Assembly (NCBI GenBank): GCA_047975205.1
Contig: JBKEDC010000043.1
Location: 124,001-188,000 of the forward strand
Source: JBKEDC01 sp047975205
GTDB lineage: Bacteria > Bacteroidota > Bacteroidia > Bacteroidales > Prolixibacteraceae
Length of the DNA: 64,000 nt
Direction: 5' to 3'
A model generated the notes under the pieces. It did not search any database. It was not told the origin of the DNA and saw only the letters and a program-made list of their open reading frames with translations. This document shows, piece by piece, positions 8,239-17,047 of this stretch. The position numbers were made by a program, and so were the translations under genes. Numbering within the stretch: the stretch's first letter is position 1; each line of letters begins with the position of its first letter.

Positions 8239-10650
8239 CTAAAACGAATAAGTCAAATTAATAGCAAAGTTACGAGGTGCTTGGGGATTAATAGTTGACC
8301 AACCTGTATAATAATCCTTGTCAAATAAATTATTTGCTTTAAAACTTATTCTGTATTTATTTGACTGGTAAAAGATGCTACCATTGAATACGGCATATGC
8401 CGGAAACATCAAATCACCAGTTGATGCATAGTTGATAACATACTGTTCTCCCGAACCATCAAAACCGAAGCCTATACCGAAACCTCTAGCTCTACCTTGC
8501 ATTAACTGATAGTTTGCCCACATATTATACACATGCTTCGGACCAGCCTCCAAGGGACGAGTCCCATTTACTTCAGCATTTCCACTTTCAACGTTGCTGT
8601 TATTATAACTGTATCCTCCGTGTACATCCAATCCCGGTAAAGGATTTGCATTCAATTCGAACTCTAATCCTTGACTACTTGTTTCTCCATCTTGAATCGT
8701 ATTATTCATATTATTAGGGTCAGTCATTACTGTATTTGAAACTAGAATATCATAATAACTGATTGTTACATTCAGACGACCATCGTAGAGATTTGTTTTC
8801 ACACCTCCTTCAAATTGATTGGCACGCTCCGGTTTAAAGTTTTTAATATGTTGATTGCTTCCATCAACATCACTTACCGTTCTCGGAGCATAATTATTGT
8901 AACTATTCTGATAATTTGTAAAAAATGATAGTTTGTCATTGATAGGCTGATAAATAATACCAAACTTAGGCGACAACGCAACTTGCTCATAGTTATCTTC
9001 ATCAGAAGTAACATCACCAATGTTATCAAAATAATCCAACCGGAGTCCTGCCATTACAATAAACTTCTTAGATAGACTAACTACATCCGACATATAGGCA
9101 CTATAAGTATTTGTCCTTGCTTTTAGATTATTTGTAGAAGTTTCGGCTAAGGCAGCATCTGCTGCTGCTGAGGAAAGAGGAACTTTCTTTGATTCATCCT
9201 CAAAGATGGTCAATGGATTATCAGGAACTGCACTCCCATCAGCCTTTACATATCCAAAACGAACATAGCCGGATCCATAATCGGCAGAGGTTGTTGAATA
9301 ATAATCTAACCCTAGTAACATTTTATTGTTTACGTTACCAATATTAAAGTTGCCAATAAAATTTTGCTGAATATCATTAGTATAGGTATTTGCATTTTGT
9401 TTATTCATCATTCTTGTAAACGTAATATCCTTAAAAATATTATAATCAAACAAATAAGTGTAATATCCAGTGGTTGATGTTGAGCTACTTGATAGAAGCG
9501 TTTGCAATTGCCATTTATCAGAAAGCTTATACATCATCTCTCCACGATAATTCTGGGTCGGATTCTTTAGTGATAAGTCATTGCTTGTAAAAGAGAGCTC
9601 TTTATTGTAGTGTAACTCATCAATGCTGTTTATTTTTAGTGGATTACTTCTGTTCAAAAATAAAAAAGTAGGATTTGTTTGCTCTGCCTGTGTAATTTCA
9701 CCATAAAAAGAGAATGATAAACGGTTATTTGCCCGATACGTTAATGAAGGAGCTATAAAGAATGTTTTCTTAAAACCTGCATCTTGAAAACTTTGTTGTG
9801 TGGTATAGGCTGTATTTATTCTCAAATATATCTTATCATTTTCTCCTACATTTGTATTTACATCCATCACGATTTGATTGAATCCGAAAGATCCTCCTGT
9901 ATAAGAAAGTTCACCTCCTTGACCGATATATGGTTTTTTAGTAACCACGTTAATTAATCCTCCGTAGGAGCTTACTCCTGTACCGAAAAGAGTTGCTGAT
10001 GGTCCTTTCAACACTTCAATCCGCTCGATATTGGCTGGATTAATCGTTCCGTTTGTTAACCCCGGTAATCCATTTACAAGTTGAGGCTGGAGAGAAAATC
10101 CTCGCAAAGAATAATAGCCGGCACCATCACCTCCCCTACCGGTTGACTCCCAAAGGCTTTTCATTCCAACTGCATTTTTCATGGCATCATCGAAATTAGT
10201 AATTACCTGCGACTCTAGCAGTTCATTCGTGATGGTGCTATACACTTGCGTGTTATCAATGTCTTTCAGTGGCAATTTTGCTACATATGCGGTTTCCTTT
10301 CGTGAAAATTTATTTGCTCGTTCATGAGTTATCACTACTTCACTTAATAGCTCATTGCCCTCCAATAAGATAATATCACCAACATCAACAGTAGATCCCG
10401 GATCTACTTTAATTTCACGAGTGTTGTAACCTAAGTTTGAGACCTCAAGCGTAAATGGCTCATTTGAAGAGTAAGTAATCTTAAAAATACCATCGGCATT
10501 CGTCAAAACCCCTATAGTTGTATTTTTCACCATGACATTTACACCTGCAAGAGCATCTTTTAAGTTATCTAACACACGACCACAAATTTGAGCTTGGACA
10601 AAAAAAGCATTTCCAAATAGTAGTAGTAATAAAATTATTTTTCGTTTCAT
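8239..10650 (-). CDS. TonB-dependent siderophore-type outer membrane receptor
   Basis: An 803-residue receptor. A signal peptide (LLLLLFGNAFFVQA) is followed by a carboxypeptidase-regulatory-like domain (about 20-105; GRVLDNLKDALAGVNV), a plug domain (about 125-240; IERIEVLKGPSATLFG, then GGLINVVTKKP) and a 22-strand barrel that ends in a terminal aromatic strand (FAINLTYSF). The plug motif and the barrel resemble FhuA/FhuE-type ferric siderophore receptors. It needs TonB-ExbBD, not encoded here. It is not part of a SusC/SusD pair. It is transcribed divergently from the NUDIX gene, and its promoter overlaps a perfect palindrome. Iron control is plausible but not proven; the substrate is unknown. 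Confidence 0.88.
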   Translation of the reverse strand: MKRKIILLLLLFGNAFFVQAQICGRVLDNLKDALAGVNVMVKNTTIGVLTNADGIFKITYSSNEPFTLEVSNLGYNTREIKVDPGSTVDVGDIILLEGNELLSEVVITHERANKFSRKETAYVAKLPLKDIDNTQVYSTITNELLESQVITNFDDAMKNAVGMKSLWESTGRGGDGAGYYSLRGFSLQPQLVNGLPGLTNGTINPANIERIEVLKGPSATLFGTGVSSYGGLINVVTKKPYIGQGGELSYTGGSFGFNQIVMDVNTNVGENDKIYLRINTAYTTQQSFQDAGFKKTFFIAPSLTYRANNRLSFSFYGEITQAEQTNPTFLFLNRSNPLKINSIDELHYNKELSFTSNDLSLKNPTQNYRGEMMYKLSDKWQLQTLLSSSSTSTTGYYTYLFDYNIFKDITFTRMMNKQNANTYTNDIQQNFIGNFNIGNVNNKMLLGLDYYSTTSADYGSGYVRFGYVKADGSAVPDNPLTIFEDESKKVPLSSAAADAALAETSTNNLKARTNTYSAYMSDVVSLSKKFIVMAGLRLDYFDNIGDVTSDEDNYEQVALSPKFGIIYQPINDKLSFFTNYQNSYNNYAPRTVSDVDGSNQHIKNFKPERANQFEGGVKTNLYDGRLNVTISYYDILVSNTVMTDPNNMNNTIQDGETSSQGLEFELNANPLPGLDVHGGYSYNNSNVESGNAEVNGTRPLEAGPKHVYNMWANYQLMQGRARGFGIGFGFDGSGEQYVINYASTGDLMFPAYAVFNGSIFYQSNKYRISFKANNLFDKDYYTGWSTINPQAPRNFAINLTYSF

Positions 10651-10689
10651 AATTTGAATTTTAAAGTAATTATTTCATAAAGATGTTAT

Positions 10690-10722
10690 CAAACTTATAT
10701 CAATATAAGCTATTAAGAGCAA
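10690..10722 (-). promoter_or_regulatory. Promoter of the TonB receptor with an overlapping palindromic operator
   Basis: On the minus strand, TTG (10722-10720), 22 bases, TAAGTTTG (10697-10690). Between the two boxes lies a perfect inverted repeat at 10694-10709, arms CTTATAT/ATATAAG around CA. A protein bound there would cover the spacer and the -7 box, the usual place for a repressor. Which regulator binds is unknown. Confidence 0.5.
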
Positions 10723-10864
10723 GCTAATTATCAAAATACCAAGAATTAGCGATGATATAAACACAAAAAGTCAAGCATATCCCAATAAGTAGGGATGGTA
10801 GTAACTGTTATCAGATTCATTAAGAAGATATTCAAGTAATCATGGATTCTACGATCACATTTAA

Positions 10865-10872
10865 TACCTTTG
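10865..10872 (+). promoter_or_regulatory. -7 box for the NUDIX-aminopeptidase operon
   Basis: TACCTTTG matches TAnnTTTG and ends 4 bases before the ATG at 10877, so the mRNA would be almost leaderless. The -33 position reads TGG rather than TTG. Confidence 0.5.
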
Positions 10873-10876
10873 CTAC

Positions 10877-11401
10877 ATGACATACCCTACCCCATTCTTC
10901 AATTATTGCCCTAAATGTGGCTCTATGCATTTTACGGCTAATGGCGAACGATCTATGATCTGTAAATCGTGTAAATTCGAATTCTATTTGAATGTAGCAT
11001 CAGCAGTTACTGCCATTATTATGGATAACAATGGTAGAATATTATTAACCCGAAGATCATTCAATCCCCAAAAAGGGAAATTAGACCTGCCCGGTGGTTT
11101 TGTTGAATTTAATGAAAGTGCACACGATGCTATTGTCCGTGAGCTTAAGGAAGAATTAGGAGCCGACATGCAACACATTACATTCTTTGATACTTTCTCG
11201 AATGAATACAGCTACTCCGGTCTAACTATCCATACGCTTGATGTTACTTTCTTGGTGAAACTCCAATCGCTCCAACTAACTGCCATGGATGATGTAGCTT
11301 CGTTCGAATTCTACGATTTAGATGATATCCCAATGCAAGAAATAGCCTTTCAATCGACTCGAAATACTATATTAAAACTTAAAAAGCTTCATCATGAATA
11401 A
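10877..11401 (+). CDS. NUDIX hydrolase with N-terminal zinc ribbon
   Basis: A 174-residue cytosolic hydrolase of nucleoside diphosphate-linked compounds. Residues 11-32 form a zinc ribbon (CPKC and CKSC), as in NudC-like and some ADP-ribose pyrophosphatase-like proteins. The Nudix box follows: GGFVEFNESAHDAIVRELKE then EL-G, matching GX5EX7REUXEEXGU. The substrate cannot be told from the sequence. The gene overlaps the start of the aminopeptidase gene by 8 bases, so the two form an operon. Confidence 0.88.
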   Translation: MTYPTPFFNYCPKCGSMHFTANGERSMICKSCKFEFYLNVASAVTAIIMDNNGRILLTRRSFNPQKGKLDLPGGFVEFNESAHDAIVRELKEELGADMQHITFFDTFSNEYSYSGLTIHTLDVTFLVKLQSLQLTAMDDVASFEFYDLDDIPMQEIAFQSTRNTILKLKKLHHE

Positions 11402-13244
11402 AATTATAACCGACAGATTATCACTACTGAGAAAAGAAATGAAAAAAATCAATGCCGATGCTTTCTATTTTTCAGGAACCGATCCTCACCACAGTGAATA
11501 TTTGGCTGATCATTGGAAATCAATCTCTTATTTCAGTGGATTTACCGGATCGGCAGCTACTTTTATTGTTACGCAGAAAGAAGCTGCACTTTGGACCGAC
11601 TCTCGCTATTTCATACAAGCAGGAGAAGAGCTAGCCGGAACCGGGATAAAATTACAAAAACTAGGTTGTGACGGAACGGAAACCCACACCGAATGGATTA
11701 TTAACAGATTGCAAGAAGCACAAATTGCTACCGACCTTACTTGCCTTACCGTTGATGAATATCAATCGTTTGATGAAGATTTTCAAAATGACGGCTTCCA
11801 TCTTCCTTATCGGATTATTGATGGCAAGTCGTGCCTTGATGCCGCATGGAAAAACCGTCCGGCAATTCCTGCCAACTTAATATTTGAGCATAATAAACAA
11901 TTTTGTGGACAAACAAGAAGCGAAAAAATTGAAGCCATTAAAGATTATTGTCTTTACAATTCAAGCTGTTTTGGCGTATTTCTGACTGCACTCGACGAAA
12001 TAGCTTGGACATTTAACCTTAGGGGAAGTGATGTTGCATATAATCCGGTTTTTCTTTCCTATGCCTTAATTAATGACAGTGAAACTATTCTTTTTATACA
12101 AAAAGATTGTTTAAGCAACGAATTGAAGGCAAAACTACAAGAAGAAAATATTTCCATTGGCGATTACAACAATATGGAGAAGCTTTTTGAAACTTACAGC
12201 TATGCCAACTCCGACCCAAGTTCTACTCCCGTAATTTTCGATACCGACATCAGTTCTAAAATCGATTTTCACACCAACGTACCTTTTGAACACGTGGAAG
12301 ATATTTTCATCGATCCTATGTTTATTTTAACTTATGCCAATTCTCCGGTTAAAGCTTTGAAAGCGATTAAAGCGGAAAGTGAAATCAAACACATTCAGGA
12401 AGCTATGCGAAAAGATGGGGTTGCCATGACTAAATTTTTATATTGGCTGAATGAAAATATTGGCGGCAACAAAGTATACAACGAATATCATTTAGTAGAA
12501 GTGTTAAATGGCTTTAGATCGGAACAAGAGGGCTTTAAAGGCAATAGCTTCTACCCTATTATGAGCTACAAAGCGAATGGTGCAATAGTACACCGTTCAG
12601 TCACCAAGGAAAGTGCCGTTGATGTTGAAGGAAATGGACTTTTGTTATTTGATTCGGGCGGTCAGTATCTGGATGGCACTACCGACATTACTCGTACCGT
12701 TGCTATTGGCTGTCCGAGCGAAGAGGAAAAACGAGATTTCACCTTAGTTCTAAAAGGCATGATTGCCCTATCGCAAGTGAAGTTTCCGGAAGAAACTCCC
12801 GGTTGCAATCTTGATGTATTGGCAAGACAAGCGCTATGGCAACACGGATTAAACTACGGGCATGGCACCGGGCATGGTATCGGATATTTCTTGAATGTTC
12901 ACGAAGGACCACAAAGCATCCGCCAGCAGTATAATCCGGTTGCACTCAAACCCGGCATGGTATTATCTAATGAACCGGGATTGTATAAAGAAGGAAAGTA
13001 TGGCATACGGACTGAAAATGCGATGGTTTGCGTGAAAGACGAAAAAACAGAATTTGGACAATTTCTAAGTTTCCAAACACTCACACTTTGCCCGATTGAT
13101 AAAAGATTGATTGATAAATCGCTTCTTAACATCATGGAAACTGATTGGCTGAACAGCTATCACGAAAAATGCTATGAGAAACTTTCCGGATCATTAAATG
13201 ATCATGAAAAAGAATATTTAAGAAAGCTTACTTTAGCTATATAG
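11394..13244 (+). CDS. pepP: Xaa-Pro aminopeptidase (M24 family)
   Basis: A 616-residue cytosolic metallo-aminopeptidase that removes N-terminal residues ahead of proline. It has two creatinase-type N-terminal domains (about 1-150 and 160-320), a catalytic pita-bread domain (about 330-545) and a short M24 C-terminal domain. Metal ligands are recognisable: the two Asp in LLFDSGGQYLDGTTDITRT, the His in GHGTGHGIGYFLNVHEG, and the two Glu in LSNEPGLYKEG and GIRTENA. The layout matches the eukaryotic APP1-like three-domain type common in Bacteroidetes. It starts inside the end of the NUDIX gene, and a hairpin terminator follows the stop. Confidence 0.92.
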   Translation: MNKIITDRLSLLRKEMKKINADAFYFSGTDPHHSEYLADHWKSISYFSGFTGSAATFIVTQKEAALWTDSRYFIQAGEELAGTGIKLQKLGCDGTETHTEWIINRLQEAQIATDLTCLTVDEYQSFDEDFQNDGFHLPYRIIDGKSCLDAAWKNRPAIPANLIFEHNKQFCGQTRSEKIEAIKDYCLYNSSCFGVFLTALDEIAWTFNLRGSDVAYNPVFLSYALINDSETILFIQKDCLSNELKAKLQEENISIGDYNNMEKLFETYSYANSDPSSTPVIFDTDISSKIDFHTNVPFEHVEDIFIDPMFILTYANSPVKALKAIKAESEIKHIQEAMRKDGVAMTKFLYWLNENIGGNKVYNEYHLVEVLNGFRSEQEGFKGNSFYPIMSYKANGAIVHRSVTKESAVDVEGNGLLLFDSGGQYLDGTTDITRTVAIGCPSEEEKRDFTLVLKGMIALSQVKFPEETPGCNLDVLARQALWQHGLNYGHGTGHGIGYFLNVHEGPQSIRQQYNPVALKPGMVLSNEPGLYKEGKYGIRTENAMVCVKDEKTEFGQFLSFQTLTLCPIDKRLIDKSLLNIMETDWLNSYHEKCYEKLSGSLNDHEKEYLRKLTLAI

Positions 13245-13258
13245 CGTATGTATGAAAA

Positions 13259-13284
13259 GTAAAAGCCTTTGTCGAGGCTTTTAC
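13259..13284. terminator. Hairpin terminator between convergent genes
   Basis: A perfect 10-bp stem (GTAAAAGCCT, loop TTGTCG, AGGCTTTTAC) lies 15 bases after the aminopeptidase stop. It could also stop transcripts from the opposite helicase gene about 160 bases away. Confidence 0.7.
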
Positions 13285-13444
13285 TTCTTAAGAATTGGCA
13301 TCTACCGGGTAATTTCTCCTTTTTCTTTCCGTCGAATAGGGTGAAAAAACATCTTTATGCACTTTGTTTGTCTGATAATACATTGAAAAATGAATATTCA
13401 TGCATATACCTCTGTAAGAATTGCAATAATTACTTGTGTGCATT

Positions 13445-14869
13445 TCAATCCGGAAAAAATTCCTTATTGAAATTGACTAAATAAAGCTCCTTAACCGAAC
13501 GCGTAAAAGCGGTGTATAGCCATCGTAAAAATTCAATATTTAGCATATCCTCAACCAAATAACCTTGATCTATAAACACAGCATCCCATTGTCCTCCCTG
13601 CGCCTTATGGCAAGTAACCGCATAGGCAAATTTCACTTGGAGCGCATTAAAATGTGGATTTGATTTTATCTTTTCCCATCTTTTTTTCTTGCTTTTAATA
13701 TCAGCATAATCTTCAGCAACAGCATAAAATAAACGCTGATTATCTTCATAGCTCAAGCTTGCTGTTTCGATGTCTAAAGTATCGAGCAAGATCTTACAAT
13801 CTATTTCCAGATTATCATAATCGGCAAAACGAAGCGTAACGTCTGCAAAATGAAAACCGTATAATTCTTCTCGTTTTCCAATTCGAACAACCTCTGCTGT
13901 ATCTCCATTAGCAATAAAATCTATCTTTTCATCTTCAGCTAACCAAAAATAATTGTTCTTTACAATCATCAATAAATCGCCGGAAGTAATTTGCTCTTCT
14001 TTGTAAAGTATAGTTGCTCGTATTCCTTGATTATACTTATTAGCTCGCTTGTTAGAGCGTGTAACAACCACTGTATTTTGTTCTCCATATTTATCATAAC
14101 ACGAAGAAACCATTTCAATCAAATCTCCCCCACTGATGCGTTTCACATCATCAAACCCGTCTAGTTCAATTGGAAAATATTCTCCATAAAAATATCGATT
14201 GGTCATTAATTGACGCATAAGCGTTGAATTATGCAGAATACCGGAATACTTATCTTGTCGAACCACTTCTGTCAGTTCAACTTCTTTCACATCAACGCCA
14301 TACATTGCCAATTCAGAAGCATCGAGTGCCGGACTGATTTCCATACCAACCGGGGGAAGCTGAGCTGTATCTCCTATTAGAATAAGTTTGCAGTTATTTC
14401 CCATGCTCACAAACTCATATAAATCATCTAACACACGCCCCGTTCCAAAAATGGAAGCATCACCCCCATTGTTTGCCAACATAGATGCTTCATCAACTAA
14501 GAAGAATGTATTTTTATGCAAATTCCTATCTAAAACGAATCTACTCATACCATCAGTGGTCGATTTTTGTCGGTATATTTTTTTATGAATTGTGTAGGCA
14601 TTCTTTCCTGAATAAGTAGTTAGTACTTTCGCAGCTCTACCTGTTGGTGCCAACAGCACCGTTTGAATCTTAAATTCATTAAGCGTAGCAACCAAAGCTG
14701 AAATCATGCTCGTTTTTCCGGTACCGGCATAACCTTTCAGTAAGAATATGTTATTATCATACTCCGAACTTATAAACTCGCCTAATTCATTTGCCAAGTT
14801 TTTTTGCCCCGGAGTAGGTTCAAAGGGCAAATTTGCCAGAATCCGATTACTTAGATGTGTTTTTAACAT
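13445..14869 (-). CDS. RecD-like superfamily 1 DNA helicase
   Basis: A 474-residue ATP-dependent helicase of the RecD/Dda type (SF1B). Walker A is LLKGYAGTGKTSM, the next motif is LLAPTGRAAKVL, Walker B is FFLVDEASML, then a QLPPVG motif III, and at the C-terminus the UvrD_C_2 segment FAYAVTCHKAQGGQWDAVF, followed by LYTAFTRSVKELYLV. It lacks the long N-terminal region of RecD2, so it is the short Bacteroidetes form often labelled exodeoxyribonuclease V alpha. It probably acts in replication-fork or repair DNA unwinding. It is monocistronic and convergent with the aminopeptidase operon. Confidence 0.9.
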   Translation of the reverse strand: MLKTHLSNRILANLPFEPTPGQKNLANELGEFISSEYDNNIFLLKGYAGTGKTSMISALVATLNEFKIQTVLLAPTGRAAKVLTTYSGKNAYTIHKKIYRQKSTTDGMSRFVLDRNLHKNTFFLVDEASMLANNGGDASIFGTGRVLDDLYEFVSMGNNCKLILIGDTAQLPPVGMEISPALDASELAMYGVDVKEVELTEVVRQDKYSGILHNSTLMRQLMTNRYFYGEYFPIELDGFDDVKRISGGDLIEMVSSCYDKYGEQNTVVVTRSNKRANKYNQGIRATILYKEEQITSGDLLMIVKNNYFWLAEDEKIDFIANGDTAEVVRIGKREELYGFHFADVTLRFADYDNLEIDCKILLDTLDIETASLSYEDNQRLFYAVAEDYADIKSKKKRWEKIKSNPHFNALQVKFAYAVTCHKAQGGQWDAVFIDQGYLVEDMLNIEFLRWLYTAFTRSVKELYLVNFNKEFFPD

Positions 14870-14920
14870 GATGCTAAATTAAAAAAACTATTCGTTCGAC
14901 TGATATTTAATTTTTTCTTA

Positions 14921-14928
14921 TAAATTTG
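14921..14928 (+). promoter_or_regulatory. -7 box for the DUF3822-rsmD operon
   Basis: TAAATTTG fits the consensus and precedes the ATG at 14983 by 54 bases. The -33 region lacks a clear TTG at the usual distance. Confidence 0.45.
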
Positions 14929-14982
14929 CGCATAACAGAAGAGAATCACGTGAGAAAAATCAAAATAACATAAAAAGTAAAA

Positions 14983-15618
14983 ATGAAAACTGTAATTCAA
15001 ATTATCTTAGTTGTGGCTGCCTTGGGGCTATGCTATGCTATCTACGAAAGTATTGAAGAACCGATACGCTTTGAAAAAGCAAAAAAAGAAAGATACACAG
15101 ACGTTATTACTCGACTTAAAGATATTCGTCGTGCTGAAATAGCCTATAAAGACGTAAATGGCGCATTCACTGAAAATTGGGATACATTAATCGACTTTGT
15201 AAATACCGGAGAGCTTCCATTGGTACGTAAAATTGGTATGCTTACCGATAGTATGGTTGATGCAGGTTGGGATGAACAACGCGCGCTTAAAGAAGGTAAA
15301 ATTATTCGCGATACGCTTAAAGTAGCTGTTATCGATACACTTTTTGGTGGGAAGTTCGATGCTTCGTCACTAAAAAAGATTCCTAACACAAACGAAGAGT
15401 TTCATTTAGGTGCCGATGTGATCACTACAGGTTCGGGAGTTAAAATTCCTATCTTTGAAGCTGCTGCACACAATAATGTAATTTTGAACGACCTAAAAGA
15501 TGATTACGAACAAGAAATTATCAATTTGAATGATAAGGCTAGAACTAACGGAAAATATCCCGGCTTGAAAGTAGGTTCTCTTGACGAAGCTAATAACAAT
15601 GCCGGTAACTGGGAATAA
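14983..15618 (+). CDS. Conserved membrane-anchored hypothetical protein (211 aa)
   Basis: One N-terminal membrane helix (residues 4-19, VIQIILVVAALGLCYAIY) anchors a soluble domain, probably in the periplasm. The region after the helix is rich in Lys/Arg/Glu (EKAKKERYTDVITRLKDIRRAEIAYKD) and resembles a pilin-like or coiled-coil stem; the rest is mixed alpha/beta without a motif I know. It stands 12 bases before DUF3822 and in line with rsmD, an arrangement I associate with Bacteroidales genomes. The function is unknown. Confidence 0.75.
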   Translation: MKTVIQIILVVAALGLCYAIYESIEEPIRFEKAKKERYTDVITRLKDIRRAEIAYKDVNGAFTENWDTLIDFVNTGELPLVRKIGMLTDSMVDAGWDEQRALKEGKIIRDTLKVAVIDTLFGGKFDASSLKKIPNTNEEFHLGADVITTGSGVKIPIFEAAAHNNVILNDLKDDYEQEIINLNDKARTNGKYPGLKVGSLDEANNNAGNWE

Positions 15619-15630
15619 GATTCTTGTTTT

Positions 15631-16461
15631 ATGCAGAAGCTATCGTTAGTTGACGAAACATTCGATCCGAATTTGACATTCGAATATAACTTATCCATCC
15701 GGCTTACTCCGGATGGATTTTCATTTTCTATGCTTGATACGCTGCAAAACAAAGTGGTCTATTTATTCTATCAAGAATTATTTGATAGTAAGCCTGAGTT
15801 TGTTCTCAAACATCTGCAAACTATTTATGAGGAATCGGATCTTATTAACCTAGTCTATAAGCGTACCGTAGTTCTGCTTGCTAACAGCAACAAACTACAA
15901 TTAATACCATCCTTCATATTTGCAGATGATGAAATTGACCAATATCAACAACTCGTTTTTTCTAGAATTGCATCGTATCACACCGAGTGTTTCAATTTGC
16001 AGAATACAGATTACAAACTTGTTTTGAGCACTCCCAAAATTATCCGTTCTTTTCTTGGAGAGAAGCACTCTGATGCTGTCTTTATGCCTGATTTAATAAA
16101 TTGGGAGAAACAGCTTGGCAATCGTTCAAATTTGGCATTCGTCAGCATAGCTAAACGAGAAGTTTTTATCCTCTTATACGACATAGAAGGAAAGCTTTGC
16201 TCATTTAACAGCTATCCGTGGTATCAGGAAAGTGATTTGCTTTACTTTATATTAGGAAGTATTAAAAATCAGGGCATGGCGACTGAACATGTATTATTAA
16301 GTGGCATTGTCAATAAGTTCTCCTATATCTATCATCAGTTAAAGTCTTACTTTAAAAGAGTAGAAATTAAAGATCGCTCTAAAGAAATATATTACAGTTA
16401 TCTGTTTGATAAGCTGCCCGATGCCAGATTTATAGATTTATTTAGCAGCTTGAATATATGA
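15631..16461 (+). CDS. DUF3822 family protein
   Basis: A 276-residue cytosolic protein matching the DUF3822 pattern: an actin/ASKHA-like fold suggested by LAFVSIAKREVFILLYDIEG and HVLLSGIVNKFSYIYHQL, which resemble the phosphate-loop and adenosine motifs of PilM-like proteins. The function is not established. The gene overlaps rsmD by 4 bases (16458-16461), so the two are probably translationally coupled. Confidence 0.8.
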   Translation: MQKLSLVDETFDPNLTFEYNLSIRLTPDGFSFSMLDTLQNKVVYLFYQELFDSKPEFVLKHLQTIYEESDLINLVYKRTVVLLANSNKLQLIPSFIFADDEIDQYQQLVFSRIASYHTECFNLQNTDYKLVLSTPKIIRSFLGEKHSDAVFMPDLINWEKQLGNRSNLAFVSIAKREVFILLYDIEGKLCSFNSYPWYQESDLLYFILGSIKNQGMATEHVLLSGIVNKFSYIYHQLKSYFKRVEIKDRSKEIYYSYLFDKLPDARFIDLFSSLNI

Positions 16462-16991
16462 GAATTATTGGAGGGAGACACAGAGGAAGAACTTTTAATC
16501 TAGGCAAACGCTTCAAGCATCGCCCGACTACAGATATTGCTAAAGAAGGACTTTTCAATATCCTGCAAAACAGAGTAGATTTTGATAAGCTCAATATACT
16601 TGATTTATTTGCAGGAACAGGCAATATTTCTTTTGAGTTTGCATCGAGAGGCTGCGAAGATGTTACTGCCGTAGAATTGAGTTTCCAGCACTATCGAATC
16701 ATTCAAGATATTGCCAAAGAGCTTGAAGAAAAGGCAGTCAAACCGATAAAGGCTGATGCTTTTAAATTCTGTGAAAAAACAGAGAAAGTCTTCGATATTA
16801 TCTTCGCAGATCCACCTTACAATCATAAAAGGTTCAGAGAAATACCTGATCTCATATTAAGCAGTAACATACTAAATCCGAATGGTTTATTTATATTAGA
16901 ACATTCCAAGGATTATGATTTTTCCGATAGAGAAGAGTACACTGAAACCCGAAAATATGGCAGTGTACATTTCTCCTTTTTTACTGTATAA
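16458..16991 (+). CDS. rsmD: 16S rRNA (guanine966-N2)-methyltransferase RsmD
   Basis: A 177-residue Rossmann-fold methyltransferase that makes m2G966 in 16S rRNA. It starts with the family N-terminus MRIIGGRHRGR, has the SAM motif ILDLFAGTGNISFEFASRG, and the catalytic motif FADPPYNHK. The length is normal. The start codon overlaps the DUF3822 stop in an ATGA arrangement. Confidence 0.93.
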   Translation: MRIIGGRHRGRTFNLGKRFKHRPTTDIAKEGLFNILQNRVDFDKLNILDLFAGTGNISFEFASRGCEDVTAVELSFQHYRIIQDIAKELEEKAVKPIKADAFKFCEKTEKVFDIIFADPPYNHKRFREIPDLILSSNILNPNGLFILEHSKDYDFSDREEYTETRKYGSVHFSFFTV

Positions 16992-17047
16992 GTTTATATA
17001 TTAAATAGCAACAGTTCCTCAAAAAATAAGCGATTTATAGAAACCTA

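Noticed and set aside
13269..13484. Plus-strand ORF of 71 codons after the aminopeptidase gene
   Set aside because: It begins inside the terminator loop, overlaps the helicase gene on the other strand, and has no family features.
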